A DNA stretch of 64,000 nt from Candidatus Mycobacterium methanotrophicum (GCF_023515995.1 NZ_CP097320.1:3844001-3908000), one strand, 5' to 3'; positions 17,779 through 27,119 are shown, counted from the first letter of the stretch. Translations and numbers: made by a program. Notes: a model not told the origin generated them from the letters alone.

Positions 17779-18339
17779 ATGGCCCGTTACGCGGTGTTTC
17801 TGCGCGGCGTCAACGTCGGCGGCGTCAACCTCAAGATGGCCGATGTGGCCGACGCGTTGACCGAAGCGGGGTTCGCAGCGGTCCGCACGATTTTGGCGAG
17901 CGGTAATGTCCTGCTGGAGTCCGGCGCCGGCGCGGATGCGGTGCGCGTCAAGGCCGAGAGCGGGCTGCGGCAGCGCTTCGGATATGACGCGTGGGTGCTG
18001 GTCTACCCCCTTGAGACGGTCCGGGCCATCGTCGACGGCTACCCGTTCGAGGCCGAGCGCGACTGTTACCAGGCCTACGTCACGTTCGTCAGCGATACCG
18101 GCGTGCTCGACCAACTCGCGGCGCTGGCCGACCACGCCGGGGCCGACGAGAAGATCAGCCGCGGACCCGATTCCGCGGGCGTGATCTATTGGCAGGTGGC
18201 CAAGAACCACACGCTGGACAGCACTATCGGCAAAACCATGGGCTAGGCGCGATACAAATCATCGACCACTACCCGCAACATGCGCACACTGGCCAAACTT
18301 CTGCGCGGATCTCAGTCGTTGGAGGTGGCCTCCAGGTAG
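17779..18339 (+). pseudogene. DUF1697 protein interrupted by an in-frame TAG
   Basis: ATG 17779 starts MARYAVFLRGVNVGGVNLKM, the DUF1697 N-terminus, and runs 155 codons to TAG at 18244. After the TAG the same frame continues with ARYKSSTTTRNMRTLAKLLR, the conserved C-terminal TTRN motif of the family, ending at TAG 18337. A single nonsense change therefore removes the last about 30 residues. The shortened 155-aa protein may still be made. Rv1154c is the positional homologue. Confidence 0.7.
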
Positions 18340-18677
18340 CGCAGCGCCTCAGCCTTGCCGAGCCCGAGTCCCCGCGCGACGTCGAGGTAGCTGCGCGCGG
18401 CGGCGGCCATCGCGGAATCCGACGGGTCGGCGCGGGCGACGAATGTGCCGAAGCGTCCGCGCGTTTCGACGACGCCGGCAGATTCCAGCTCGCGGTAGGC
18501 GCGGGCAACGGTGTTGACCGCCAGGCCGAGCTGACCGGCCAGTTCGCGGACGGTCGGCAGCCGGGCGCCGGGCGGCACCGTGCCATCGCGGATCGCTTCG
18601 ACGATCTGGTTTCGGAGCTGGTCGAACAGCGGGCGACCCGCTCGTCCGTCAACCTGTAGCCACTCCCCCAGCTCCAC
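18312..18677 (-). CDS. GntR-family (YtrA-like) transcriptional regulator, Rv1152-like
   Basis: 121 aa from GTG 18677, equal to the length I recall for Rv1152. The winged helix-turn-helix is clear: PLFDQLRNQIVEAIRDGTVP, RLPTVRELAGQLGLAVNTVA, RAYRELESAGVVETRGRFGT. There is no large effector domain, only a short helical tail as in the YtrA subfamily. It is divergent from the sirtuin gene with a 37-bp gap, so an operator there could control both. Confidence 0.9.
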   Translation of the reverse strand: MELGEWLQVDGRAGRPLFDQLRNQIVEAIRDGTVPPGARLPTVRELAGQLGLAVNTVARAYRELESAGVVETRGRFGTFVARADPSDSAMAAAARSYLDVARGLGLGKAEALRYLEATSND

Positions 18678-18714
18678 CTGCTCAGTATCGCGCAGTCCGG
18701 CTAATGTCGGCGGG

Positions 18715-19428
18715 GTGCGCATAACCGTCTTGTCCGGCGCCGGCATCTCGGCGGAGAGCGGCGTGCCGACATTCCGCGACGACAAGAACGGGCTGTGGGC
18801 GCGGTTCGACCCCTACGAGTTGTCCAGCACGCAAGGTTGGCTTGCCAACCCCGAGCGGGTTTGGGGATGGTATTTGTGGCGGCACTACCTGGTGGCCGAT
18901 GTCGAGCCCAACGCCGGGCACCGCGCCGTCGCGGCCTGGCAGGACCACGCCGAGGTCACCGTCGTCACCCAGAACGTCGACGACCTGCACGAGCGCGCCG
19001 GCAGCTCGCCGGTGCATCACCTGCACGGCAGCTTGTTCGACTTCCGTTGCGCGACTTGCAGTTTGCGCTACACCGGCGAACTACCCGAGATGCCGGAGCC
19101 GGCCATAGACGTTGAGCCGCCGACATGCAGCTGCGGCGGTCTGATACGGCCCGACATCGTGTGGTTCGGTGAGCCGCTGCCCGAGCAGCCGTGGCAGCAC
19201 GCGGTGGAAGCGACAATCGGCGCCGACGTGCTGGTCGTGGTGGGCACCTCGGCCATCGTGTACCCGGCGGCGAGCCTGCCCGAGCTGGCGCTGGCACGCG
19301 ACACGGTCGTCATTGAGGTGAACCCCGAGCCGACGCCGCTGTCGAACAGCGCCACGCTCACCGTCCGCGAGACGGCCAGCAAGGCACTCCCGACGCTGTT
19401 GCAGCGGCTGCCCGCGCTGCTGAACTGA
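18715..19428 (+). CDS. NAD-dependent protein deacylase (sirtuin, class III)
   Basis: 237 aa from GTG 18715. Removes acyl groups (acetyl, or succinyl/malonyl in CobB-like class III enzymes) from protein Lys using NAD. Motifs: GAGISAESGVPTFRDDKNGLW (Rossmann/NAD), TQNVDDLHERAG, catalytic His in HLHGSLF, a four-Cys zinc site (RCATC ... TCSCGG), and the Tyr/Arg pair region that in class III confers desuccinylase specificity (YELSSTQGW). Rv1151c-like. Acetyl-CoA synthetase is a known type of target in mycobacteria. Confidence 0.95.
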   Translation: MRITVLSGAGISAESGVPTFRDDKNGLWARFDPYELSSTQGWLANPERVWGWYLWRHYLVADVEPNAGHRAVAAWQDHAEVTVVTQNVDDLHERAGSSPVHHLHGSLFDFRCATCSLRYTGELPEMPEPAIDVEPPTCSCGGLIRPDIVWFGEPLPEQPWQHAVEATIGADVLVVVGTSAIVYPAASLPELALARDTVVIEVNPEPTPLSNSATLTVRETASKALPTLLQRLPALLN

Positions 19429-19529
19429 GCCTGCGCTGGCGTTATCGACGCTGCTCACAGATCGCGCATTCGCCACAGATCGCGCGCTGGACGCAGGTTC
19501 GACGGCACTGGTGTCGTTGCACCGGACGA

Positions 19530-19724
19530 GTGCGGCGAGTCCTGCTTGGTCGCCGGAGTACGTGTGACCTCGACCGCTGGCAGTACAAAAAGGACATTCG
19601 GCGTAGGGAGGAGCTGGAACGGCTCGGCTGGATAGCCATCCGGGTGATCGCCGATGACCAGCCGGCCGACATCGTCCGTCGCGTTCGCGCTGCGCTGGAC
19701 TCTCGACACCCGAGCCTGCGCTAG
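19530..19724 (+). pseudogene. C-terminal fragment of a DUF559 (Vsr-like) endonuclease-domain protein
   Basis: Only the end of the domain remains: DRWQYKKDIRRREELERLGW and IAIRVIADDQPADIVRRVRA, the beta-alpha end of the PD-(D/E)xK-like DUF559 fold. The N-terminal catalytic part is absent. Around it the motifs gagcctgcgc (three times) and cacagatcg (four times) recur between 19428 and 19750, perhaps marks of the deletion or small repeats. Not expected to be functional. Confidence 0.6.
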
Positions 19725-19772
19725 CGGCGGCGAGCCTGCGCACAGATCGAATCCGCAGTCTCGGCGCAAGAG

Positions 19773-20426
19773 TTAAGCCGGACGCTTCGCCTGGCCCAGC
19801 ACGAACTCCGATACCGGTAGCGGCACCCACACCGGCAACGCCTGCTCGATCCGGGCGTGGTCCACTTCGAACCCCGCGGCGCGGATCGACTCCCCGGTGT
19901 GGCGGTGTGTGTGGCAGTTACCCGCCAGCTTCGGCCAGACCGTCGCATCGGCCAGTCGCTGGAACCGGCCGCGGATCCCGCTGCTGGCCACATGCTCCAG
20001 ATAGCGCAGCTCGCCGCCCGGACGTAACCACGAAAACACTTGGCGCAGAACTGAATCGGGATCGCTCACCGAGCACAGGACCAGCGAGCACACCACCGCG
20101 TCAAATGGCTCGGCGGCCGAGAAATCTTCCACCGCCGTGTCACTCACCACGACCGGCACCCGCGCGTCGGCGGCCGCGTCGCGCGCCCGTACAGCCAGTC
20201 GACGCTCGGGCTCGACCGCCACAACCTGCGTGACGGCGTCCGGGTACAGCGGGAAGTTGGTGCCGATACCCGCGCCCACTTCCAGCACCCGGCCTGACAG
20301 GTCGGCCAAATTTTCCCGACGCAGCGCGCGGATCTGGTCGGTCTCGTGGGCGGCAACGGTGGGCCAGATTCGAGCGAAGAACGGGTTGTCGACCGTTACC
20401 GGGGGCCGCTGGTAGGAAGCCGTCAT
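19773..20426 (-). CDS. Class I SAM-dependent methyltransferase, Rv1147-like
   Basis: 217 aa. SAM motif I is LSGRVLEVGAGIGTNF, acidic loop VVAVEPERRLA, motif post-I EPFDAVVCSLVLCSV, and LRPGGELRYLEHVAS. The C-terminus resembles PmtA/COQ5-like phospholipid or quinone methyltransferases. The substrate is unknown. ATG 20426 overlaps the end of the upstream TetR pseudogene by 4 bp, so tetR, methyltransferase and mmpL13 form one transcription unit. Confidence 0.85.
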   Translation of the reverse strand: MTASYQRPPVTVDNPFFARIWPTVAAHETDQIRALRRENLADLSGRVLEVGAGIGTNFPLYPDAVTQVVAVEPERRLAVRARDAAADARVPVVVSDTAVEDFSAAEPFDAVVCSLVLCSVSDPDSVLRQVFSWLRPGGELRYLEHVASSGIRGRFQRLADATVWPKLAGNCHTHRHTGESIRAAGFEVDHARIEQALPVWVPLPVSEFVLGQAKRPA

Positions 20427-21163
20427 GCTTGCAAGCCTTCTGTCCGTTTCTGTAAAGAGCCTACCGCCATCAACCATTCCACCGTCTGCTGCGGGGCGGC
20501 GTCGGCGCCGAGAAGCCTCTCCACGATATGCCCGACGATATGCCCGCAGAACACCGCACCGAGCACCCGGTTGGCGAACTCGCCTGCATCACCGTACGGC
20601 AGGTGGGGCTTGGCGATCAGCAGCGATGCCACCCCGTGCGCCGCACTCCACAGCTGCAGGGCGACAGTCGTGGCATCGCCGGGCGGGCAGCTGCCCTCGT
20701 CCATCAGCTTGCGCACGGTGGCACGCATGTGCTCGAACGCCGAGCCGGCCAGCGCAGCGTCGATATCGCTGCCCGACCGCCACTCACCCATCGTCGCGAT
20801 CCGGTCGAGCTCCGGAGCCTCGGTGACGAACCGGACATATGCCAGCCCTGCGCTCATAGCACGTCGATAGTGCACGGTTGTCCGGTGGCCACCCGCTGCA
20901 TTTCCTCATCCAGCTTCTCGAAGTAGCGGGCGCACACGGCGTCGAGCAGGGTGCCTTTGCCTTCGAAATGCAGATAGATCGACGGCGGGGTCACACCGAC
21001 GCGGTGCGCCACCGAGCGAACCGACACCTCCTTGGCGTGCCCCGGTTTCAAGCAGGAGTTCAGTAGCGGCGTCCAGGATTTGGTCGCGGAGCAGCTCGCC
21101 GGATCCACGCGGTGCACGACGACGGCGGGAATTATCCGCTGCCGGGTGAGCTGGGCTAGCCAC
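20423..21163 (-). pseudogene. TetR-family regulator with two frameshifts
   Basis: GTG 21163 overlaps the mmpL13 stop. It reads VASPAHPAADNSRRRRAPRG and LRDQILDAATELLLETG, then shifts frame near 21040 to HAKEVSVRSVAHRVGVTPPS with IYLHFEGKGTLLDAVCARYF, and shifts again near 20870 to RAMSAGLAYVRFVTEAPELD through VALQLWSAAHGVASLLIAKP. Joined, it is a complete about 240-aa TetR with a WHG-type C-terminal domain. Two shifts make it non-functional, so mmpL13 and the methyltransferase may be derepressed. Confidence 0.75.
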
Positions 21164-23540
21164 TGTCGGCGCCCGTCGCGGCGGTACCCCGGGCCCGCCC
21201 GCCAATGGACACTGCCGAGCCAACGTCTTCGCGGCGACGCCGGCCGGGCGGACGGTCAGCAGTTGCCGGCAGGGTGGCGCCGGCGACCGTCTCACTGATC
21301 CCGAACCGTTCGTGCAGCCAGCCCAGTCGTTTCGGTGCCCACCAGCTCCACTGGCCCAATACGTGCATGAATGCCGGAACCAGAAACATTCGCACCAACG
21401 TCGCGTCGGCCAGCACGGCCAGTGTCAGCCCGACGCCGAACATCCGCATAAACGACACCTGGGCGGGAATCAACGCTGCGAACGAGATCGACATCACCAG
21501 CGCAGCGGCAGTAACGACCCGGCCGGTGCGGGCCAGCCCGTGCGCCACACTTTCGTCGTTGTCGGCGCGTTTTGTCGTGTTGTCCGCCGTCGACGGGCGG
21601 GCCGCGACGGAAGCCAACCAGTATTCCCGCATCCGGGAAACCAGGAACACCTCGTAATCCATCGACAGGCCGAACGCGACGCAGAACAACAGCACCGGCA
21701 TGTTGGCGACTAACGTCCCGGTGTCGGTTGTCCCGAACGCGCCGAGGTGGCCGTCCTGAAAGATCCACACCAGCGCGCCGAACGCCGCCGTCAGCGACAA
21801 CACGTTGCACACCAACGCTTTTACCGGCAGCACCACGCTGCCGGTAAGCAGGAACAGCAGCGCGAACGTGATCGCGGCGATGAGTCCCAACACCAGCGGT
21901 AGCCCGGTGGTGATCGCATGCGCGCTGTCGCGGTTGATTTGGGCCAGGCCGGCCATCTCTACCGACCGGCCGGCCGGTCCGGCGACCTGGTGCAACCGGT
22001 CCAGCTGGTTATCCGAGGCTTGCGAGAACAGCGGGGCTGTGGTGGCGACGGTCAAAAATGCGCTGCCACTGCCCATCCCGGTGGGCGCGGACGGCGGCCC
22101 GACTCGGTTGCCGGCCGCGAACGTTCCAGTCGGGGCGGACACCACCGAGACGTCGGGCGCCCGGGACAGGTCGGCGGCGTAGCGGTCCAGGTCGGCAGTG
22201 CCCACCCCGCCGATGTCGGGGATGACGACGGGCACCGCCGTCGCCGAGTCGTCCGGGAAGTCGCGGCGCAGCTGGTCACCGACCGCATGCGCCGAGGCCG
22301 ATTGCGGCAGCACCCGATCGTCGGGCATACCCCACTTCACGCCGAGAAACGGAACGCCGAGCAGCAGCAGCAGCGCAACGACGGCCAGACCGACCGGCAC
22401 TGCCCGGCGTGTCACGAACTTCGTCGAGCGATACCAGAACAACTGCTCCACCGGGTTGTGCACGGGGTCGGGGCGACCGAGTATCCGCCGTCCGAGCCGG
22501 CGCACGTCCAGCGCGTCCAGCCGCGGCCCGAGCAGCACGATCGCCGCCGGTGTCACCACGATCGTCGCCACCGCCACGAGAGCCACGGTGGCGACGCCGG
22601 CGTAAGCGAAGGACTTCAAGAAGTACATCGGGAACAGCACCATCACGGCCATCGACAACGCAACGGTGGTCGCCGAGAACAGCACCGTGCGCCCGGCGGT
22701 GGCCATCGTCCGGATCAGCGCCTCGTCTCGACCGGTGCCGTCTGCCAACTCGTCGCGATAGCGGCTGACGATCAGCAGGGTGTAATCGATGGCGAGGGCC
22801 AGGCCCAGCGCAGTGCTGAGGTTCAGTGCATAGGTCGAGACGTCGGTACTGAAGCTGATCAGCCGCAGCACCGACGTTGAGCCGACGATCGCCAGCCCGC
22901 CCAGGGCGACGGGCAAGGCCGCGGTCAGCAGCCCGCCGAAGACCCACACCAGCACCAGGAAGCTCAGCGGGATCGCGATGGATTCCATCAGCAACAGGTC
23001 ACGCTCGTTTTGGTGATTGATCTGGGCGTAAACGATCGCCACGCCGCCGGCACGGACGGTGACGCCGTCACGGTCGTACACCACTTGCTTCGCGATCGCC
23101 TTGGCGTAGTTCTGGGCGTAGTTCTCGCCGCCTTTGAGGTTGGCCACGATCAATCCGGATTTGCCGTCTCTGCTCACCAGATCGGCGGCCAGATGCGGCG
23201 GATTTGCGGCCGGTCGCGTCCACGCCGAAGACACGTTGAATACCCCGGCCGACCGCTTCAGCTGATCGACGGTGTCGGTGGCGACGTGACGGGCGTGGTC
23301 ACTTTGGGCGCCGGCCGGCGCGGTCACCAAGATCACCAGCTGTTGGTCGCTCTGCCCGAACTTGTCGGTCAACAGGTGGATGGCCCGCGAGGACTCCGAC
23401 TCCGGGCCCTGGAAGCCGCCGGCGGAAAGGCTTTTCGCGACGGGCAGCCCGAAGATTGCGGCCGCCACCATGAAAAGGCCTGCGACGAGGAGTATGCGGC
23501 GCGGCGCGGCTATGGCGAGGCGAGCCACTCCCTGCAGCAT
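21156..23540 (-). CDS. mmpL13: RND-family lipid transporter MmpL13, single intact gene
   Basis: 794 aa. Inner-membrane exporter of the MmpL family, probably proton driven. Two repeats of six transmembrane helices are visible, with the Asp-Tyr pairs typical of MmpL proton relay in TM4 (LALAIDYTLLIVSRYRDE) and TM10 (FGLSMDYEVFLVSRMRE), and two periplasmic porter domains. In M. tuberculosis this gene is split into mmpL13a and mmpL13b; here it is continuous. Cargo is unknown. The C-terminal tail is short and Arg/Gly-rich and overlaps the tetR pseudogene start. Confidence 0.94.
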   Translation of the reverse strand: MLQGVARLAIAAPRRILLVAGLFMVAAAIFGLPVAKSLSAGGFQGPESESSRAIHLLTDKFGQSDQQLVILVTAPAGAQSDHARHVATDTVDQLKRSAGVFNVSSAWTRPAANPPHLAADLVSRDGKSGLIVANLKGGENYAQNYAKAIAKQVVYDRDGVTVRAGGVAIVYAQINHQNERDLLLMESIAIPLSFLVLVWVFGGLLTAALPVALGGLAIVGSTSVLRLISFSTDVSTYALNLSTALGLALAIDYTLLIVSRYRDELADGTGRDEALIRTMATAGRTVLFSATTVALSMAVMVLFPMYFLKSFAYAGVATVALVAVATIVVTPAAIVLLGPRLDALDVRRLGRRILGRPDPVHNPVEQLFWYRSTKFVTRRAVPVGLAVVALLLLLGVPFLGVKWGMPDDRVLPQSASAHAVGDQLRRDFPDDSATAVPVVIPDIGGVGTADLDRYAADLSRAPDVSVVSAPTGTFAAGNRVGPPSAPTGMGSGSAFLTVATTAPLFSQASDNQLDRLHQVAGPAGRSVEMAGLAQINRDSAHAITTGLPLVLGLIAAITFALLFLLTGSVVLPVKALVCNVLSLTAAFGALVWIFQDGHLGAFGTTDTGTLVANMPVLLFCVAFGLSMDYEVFLVSRMREYWLASVAARPSTADNTTKRADNDESVAHGLARTGRVVTAAALVMSISFAALIPAQVSFMRMFGVGLTLAVLADATLVRMFLVPAFMHVLGQWSWWAPKRLGWLHERFGISETVAGATLPATADRPPGRRRREDVGSAVSIGGRARGTAATGADSG

Positions 23541-23819
23541 GCGTGTCCTTCCAGCGGTGGCTACCGCGCTAACTTAGCCATGCAATGTCAGGTGCAACCT
23601 CGACGCCCTGCCCGATAGACACCTACCGGTATCCGTGATGGTTCATCGTCACGCCGACCAACGGGGACATTTCGCGGAGCCCATCGGCTGCTAATTCGAT
23701 ACGTGACCAATATCCGGTCGGCCGGACGTGCCGTCCAGGACAACCCTACCCGGCGGTAATAATTGCCACCATTTTCCGAATCGTGACTCAAGGATTCCTT
23801 AAAGGCGACTTATACGCTC

Positions 23820-23957
23820 ATGACCATGTGGATCGACGACTCGAGTGCCGACGTGATCAAAGCTGATTTCGAGGCTCTCTATCACGGCGACATGCTGGTA
23901 GAGGGCGAAACCTCCGAGCAACTCGAAGACTGGCGCCCGCTGCCCACTGCGAGCTGA
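23820..23957 (+). CDS. 45-aa acidic small protein
   Basis: ATG 23820 encodes MTMWIDDSSADVIKADFEAL followed by YHGDMLVEGETSEQLEDWRP. It is very acidic with two Trp. AAAGGCG lies about 12 nt upstream. The 280 bp between it and the divergent mmpL13 start holds no other frame and is relatively AT-rich (AATAATTGCCACCATTTTCC), so it probably contains promoters in both directions. I do not recognise the protein; codon use looks genuine. Confidence 0.45.
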   Translation: MTMWIDDSSADVIKADFEALYHGDMLVEGETSEQLEDWRPLPTAS

Positions 23958-24034
23958 TCTGTCGTAGCGCCGGTCGGTGCGGGCGCTACCGAGACGAGGT
24001 ACTGCCGGGCCCCAAACGCACCTGTGCCCTAGCC

Positions 24035-24392
24035 TCACTGTTCCGGCCCCCGCCCCTGGCGGGGATCTTTTTTTGCCCGACTCCTCAACAGCCGCACCGC
24101 GGCTGCATCGTCGTCAGGCGGCGGGGATCTTCTTTGCCGCTTACCGCTGCCCGCTCTGGGGGCCATCCGAATCGCGCCGTACTCGTCGGGCTTACCCAGC
24201 CGGCTGGGGTGCGGCACCTGCTGGCCGAGCGACTCCCTGGCCGGCTCCGGCAGGCCCGCCAGCAACGGAGTGTCGAACAGGCCCGGGGCGATGGTCATCG
24301 CGCGGATGCCCTTGCTGGCAAGATCGCGCGGTAGGCAGCGTCATGCCAACCACGCCCCCTGTAGACGCCGAGTAGGCGACGGTCGGGCCACT
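24035..24392 (-). pseudogene. Remnant of a short-chain dehydrogenase, Rv1144-like
   Basis: The minus strand still reads SGPTVAYSASTGGVVGMTLP (active-site Tyr-x-x-x-Lys region with Lys replaced by Thr), then in a shifted frame DLASKGIRAMTIAPGLFDTP, LLAGLPEPARESLGQQVPHP and KPDEYGA, joined directly to IRMAPR. About 25 residues before the usual C-terminus are deleted and everything before the active site is missing. In M. tuberculosis the SDR gene lies between mcr and mmpL13, the same place. Confidence 0.7.
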
Positions 24393-24424
24393 CCTACCCG
24401 AGCTAACTCACTGGTTGGTCGAGA

Positions 24425-25498
24425 CTATACCCACTCGCTGAGGACGGCTTCGATGTCGGCTCCGGGCTGGCCGGGCGGGCGCGGCTCGCCGGGAGCCGTG
24501 CGCGAGAACCGCGGCGCCGGCAACGGCTGCAGTCCCCCGCCGGTCCGGTAGAAGGTATTGCGCTGGGTGATATGCGGTTCGGTCTCCACCTCACCGAAGG
24601 CCAACACAGGAGTTACGCACGCGTCCGAACCGGCGAACACCTTCGCCCAATGGTCGCGGTCGCGGCTGGCGAACACCTCGGTGAACCGGGCCCGCAGCTG
24701 CGGCCAGCGGGTGCGGTCGTTTTGCGCCGGCAGTTCGGCGGCGTCGAGGCCGAGTCCGGCCAGCATCGCCGCATAGAACTGCGGCTCGATGGCGCCGACG
24801 GCGACGTAGTGGCCATCCGAGCATTCGTAGGTGTCGTAGTAGGGCGCGCCACCGTCGAGCAGGTTGGTGCCCCGCTCGTCGGTCCACATGCCCGTGGCGC
24901 GCATCGCCCACATCATCTGCGCCAACACAGAGGAGCCATCGATCATCGCGGCGTCGATGACCTGGCCCTTGCCGGAGTTCTGTCGCTCCCACAGCGCTGC
25001 CAGAATCCCGACCAGCAGGAACATCGACCCGCCGCCGAAGTCGCCGACCAGGTTCAGCGGCGGCACCGGCCGCTCATTTGCCCGGCCGATCGAGTGCAGC
25101 ACACCGTTGAGCGAGATGTAGTTGATGTCGTGGCCGGCCCGCTGATTACGCGGTCCGGTTTGACCCCAGCCGGTCATCCGGGCGTACACCAGCCGGTCGT
25201 TCACCGTGGCGCAGTCTTCCGGGCCCAGGCCCAGCCGCTCGGTGACGCCCGGCCGGAAACCCTCGATCAGCACGTCGGCCTTGGCGACGAGCTTGAGGAC
25301 CAGCTCGCGGCCCTGCTCGGATTTGAGGTCGGCGATGACGGAGCGCCGGTTGCGCAGCATGGGGTCCGCACCACTTGCTCCTGGCCGGTCGATGCGCACG
25401 ATGTCGGCGCCGAGGTCGCCGAGGATCATCGCGGCGTGCGGCCCGGGCCCGATTCCGGCCAGCTCGATCACCCGCAGCCCAGTCAGCGGTCCGGCCAT
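24425..25498 (-). CDS. mcr: Alpha-methylacyl-CoA racemase
   Basis: 357-aa CoA-transferase-family III enzyme that interconverts (R)- and (S)-2-methylacyl-CoA, needed for beta-oxidation of branched lipids and the cholesterol side chain. Family features: GLRVIELAGIGPGPHAAMIL with GDLGADIVRI, catalytic His in AGHDINYISLNG and catalytic Asp in NLVGDFGGGSMFL (equivalent to His126/Asp156 of the M. tuberculosis enzyme). Length near the 360 aa of that protein. The 54-bp tandem repeat lies just upstream. Confidence 0.95.
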   Translation of the reverse strand: MAGPLTGLRVIELAGIGPGPHAAMILGDLGADIVRIDRPGASGADPMLRNRRSVIADLKSEQGRELVLKLVAKADVLIEGFRPGVTERLGLGPEDCATVNDRLVYARMTGWGQTGPRNQRAGHDINYISLNGVLHSIGRANERPVPPLNLVGDFGGGSMFLLVGILAALWERQNSGKGQVIDAAMIDGSSVLAQMMWAMRATGMWTDERGTNLLDGGAPYYDTYECSDGHYVAVGAIEPQFYAAMLAGLGLDAAELPAQNDRTRWPQLRARFTEVFASRDRDHWAKVFAGSDACVTPVLAFGEVETEPHITQRNTFYRTGGGLQPLPAPRFSRTAPGEPRPPGQPGADIEAVLSEWV

Positions 25499-25534
25499 CT
25501 AGCGACCTCCTTGTTCGAGTAGAGCAAAATCTCC

Positions 25535-25696
25535 GCGTGGCGACCGCAAGCGCGGCACAGCCGGGCGCAGCGGGTCGACACTGGTTCCGCGTGGCGACCG
25601 CAAGCGCGGCACAGCCGGGCGCAGCGGGTCGACACTGGTTCCGCGTGGCGACCGCAAGCGCGGCACAGCCGGGCGCAGCGGGTCGACACTGGTTCC
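25535..25696. repeat. Three perfect tandem copies of a 54-bp MIRU-like unit
   Basis: The unit begins GCGTGGCGACCGCAAGCG and contains GCCGGGCGCAGCGGGTCG; copies are 25535-25588, 25589-25642 and 25643-25696, identical to each other. 54 is divisible by three and the minus strand stays open across it. The core matches a single element at 32972-33009, so it belongs to an interspersed repeat class like mycobacterial MIRUs. It sits between mcr and the broken echA gene. Copy number could vary between strains. Confidence 0.9.
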
Positions 25697-25756
25697 GTTG
25701 GCATCTTCTCAGCCGGGCCGACCGGCGCTGCATCCCAGTGGCTTAGGGTCGAATCC

Positions 25757-26308
25757 ATGACCGCCATCGATTCTGGAATCGACGCCCTCGCGCCCGTCAC
25801 CGGGCTTGCGGTCACACTGGCCGACGGGGTGCTTTCGGTGACGATCGACCGTCCCGAGAGCCTGAATTCGCTGACGCTGCCGGTGCTGACCGGGATCGCC
25901 GATGCGATGGAGCAGGCAGCGAGCGATCCGCGGTGAAAGTGGTCCGCCTGGCTGGCACCGGCCGCGGCTTCAGCTGCGGGGCGGGCATGAGCGCCGACGA
26001 GGGGGCCGAGCTCATCCTGGCCCTCAACCGCGCGATTCGAGCCATCGTGGCGCTGCCGCAACCGGTCGTAGCAGCCGGCCGACGACTTCGCGGCCGAAGT
26101 GGACAAGGTGGTGTCCGGATTGCTGTCCGGGCCCGCGGTGGCGTTGGCCAAGACCAGGGAGGCCATCAACGCGGCGACACTGCCGGAGTTGGAGGCCGCA
26201 CTACAGCGCGAACCGGAGGGTCAGCAGGTCCTGCTGGGATCGCCCGACTTCCGCGAGGGCGCAAGGGCTTTCCAAGAGCGTCGGACGCCGAACTTCACCG
26301 ACCTCTGA
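25757..26308 (+). pseudogene. Enoyl-CoA hydratase (echA10/11-like) with frameshift and central deletion
   Basis: ATG 25757 gives VTLADGVLSVTIDRPESLNS and LTLPVLTGIADAMEQAASDP, then a one-base loss brings a stop. The next frame reads VVRLAGTGRGFSCGAGMSAD up to PQPVVAA, where it jumps directly to ADDFAAEVDKVVSGLL and the normal C-terminus RAFQERRTPNFTDL. About 100 residues, including the second oxyanion-hole and catalytic Glu region, are gone. Not functional. Confidence 0.8.
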
Positions 26309-26319
26309 TTGCGGCGAGC

Positions 26320-27039
26320 TCACAGACCGAACAGCGGGGGCAGCGCGAGCAGCACGACCAGGCTCCACACGAAGTGGGTCACGATCGGCGCCAGCACGCC
26401 GCCGGTGGCGCGGCGCTCCCATGCGCACACCGTGCCCAGGAAAATAGCGGCAAATCCGAGCATCAGGTTGCCGCTGGCCAACGTGGCGGCCACGTACACG
26501 ACGGTCGAGACGAGTACCGGATAGTGCCGGCCCAACGCGGTGTAGAGCGCGCCGCGGTAGAACAACTCCTCGGCGACCCCCCCGAGCAGCGCGACAGTCA
26601 TGGTGAGCCGCCAGGATCCCTGGTCGGTGTAGTGCAACACGCGGGTGATCAACTCGGAGACCGCGGGCATCTCCCTGGCGATCAGCCCGCCGACCACGAA
26701 GACGCCGCCGACCACCAGACCCACGACGGCGCCGCTGATCACCGGACGCTGGTTGCGCCCACGCCAGCAGACGCCGCCCAGATGCAACGGGCCGGACGCG
26801 AATGCCCCGAGCGCCCATACGGCGGCCAGTGCCAGCGACAACCAGTAGAAGCTCGGCTCGCCGGGATGCCGGCGCATCGCAAGCCCCAACACCGCCGCGC
26901 CGAGTAGCAGCACGATCACCACAACAATCCGGCGGCGCCGCACGATGGAAGGCGGTTCGTTGTGCGGCACAGCGACATTGAGCATTGCGCGGCGAATTTC
27001 TTCGACAGCGCTGGGATGTGGACTTTCGACTTCAGTCAT
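26320..27039 (-). CDS. CPBP-family intramembrane metalloprotease
   Basis: 239-aa membrane protein with about six helices. The CPBP (Abi/Rce1-like) motifs are present: motif 1 GGVAEELFYRGALY with the EExxxR catalytic pair, and a later helix with THFVWSLVV providing the His. A charged N-terminal cytosolic stretch of about 35 aa precedes TM1. Such proteases act on membrane proteins or prenylated peptides; the target here is unknown. ATG 27039 is a sound start. Confidence 0.88.
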   Translation of the reverse strand: MTEVESPHPSAVEEIRRAMLNVAVPHNEPPSIVRRRRIVVVIVLLLGAAVLGLAMRRHPGEPSFYWLSLALAAVWALGAFASGPLHLGGVCWRGRNQRPVISGAVVGLVVGGVFVVGGLIAREMPAVSELITRVLHYTDQGSWRLTMTVALLGGVAEELFYRGALYTALGRHYPVLVSTVVYVAATLASGNLMLGFAAIFLGTVCAWERRATGGVLAPIVTHFVWSLVVLLALPPLFGL

Positions 27040-27119
27040 TGGCGCCGCTCCTCCTCATCGCTTCGCCCCTCGCCGCTGCGCGGCCGGGGATGCCCCCGTT
27101 GCATCGTCGCCGGCGCGGG

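Noticed and set aside
25535..25696. CRISPR array
   Set aside because: The 54-bp units are directly adjacent without unique spacers and no cas genes occur.
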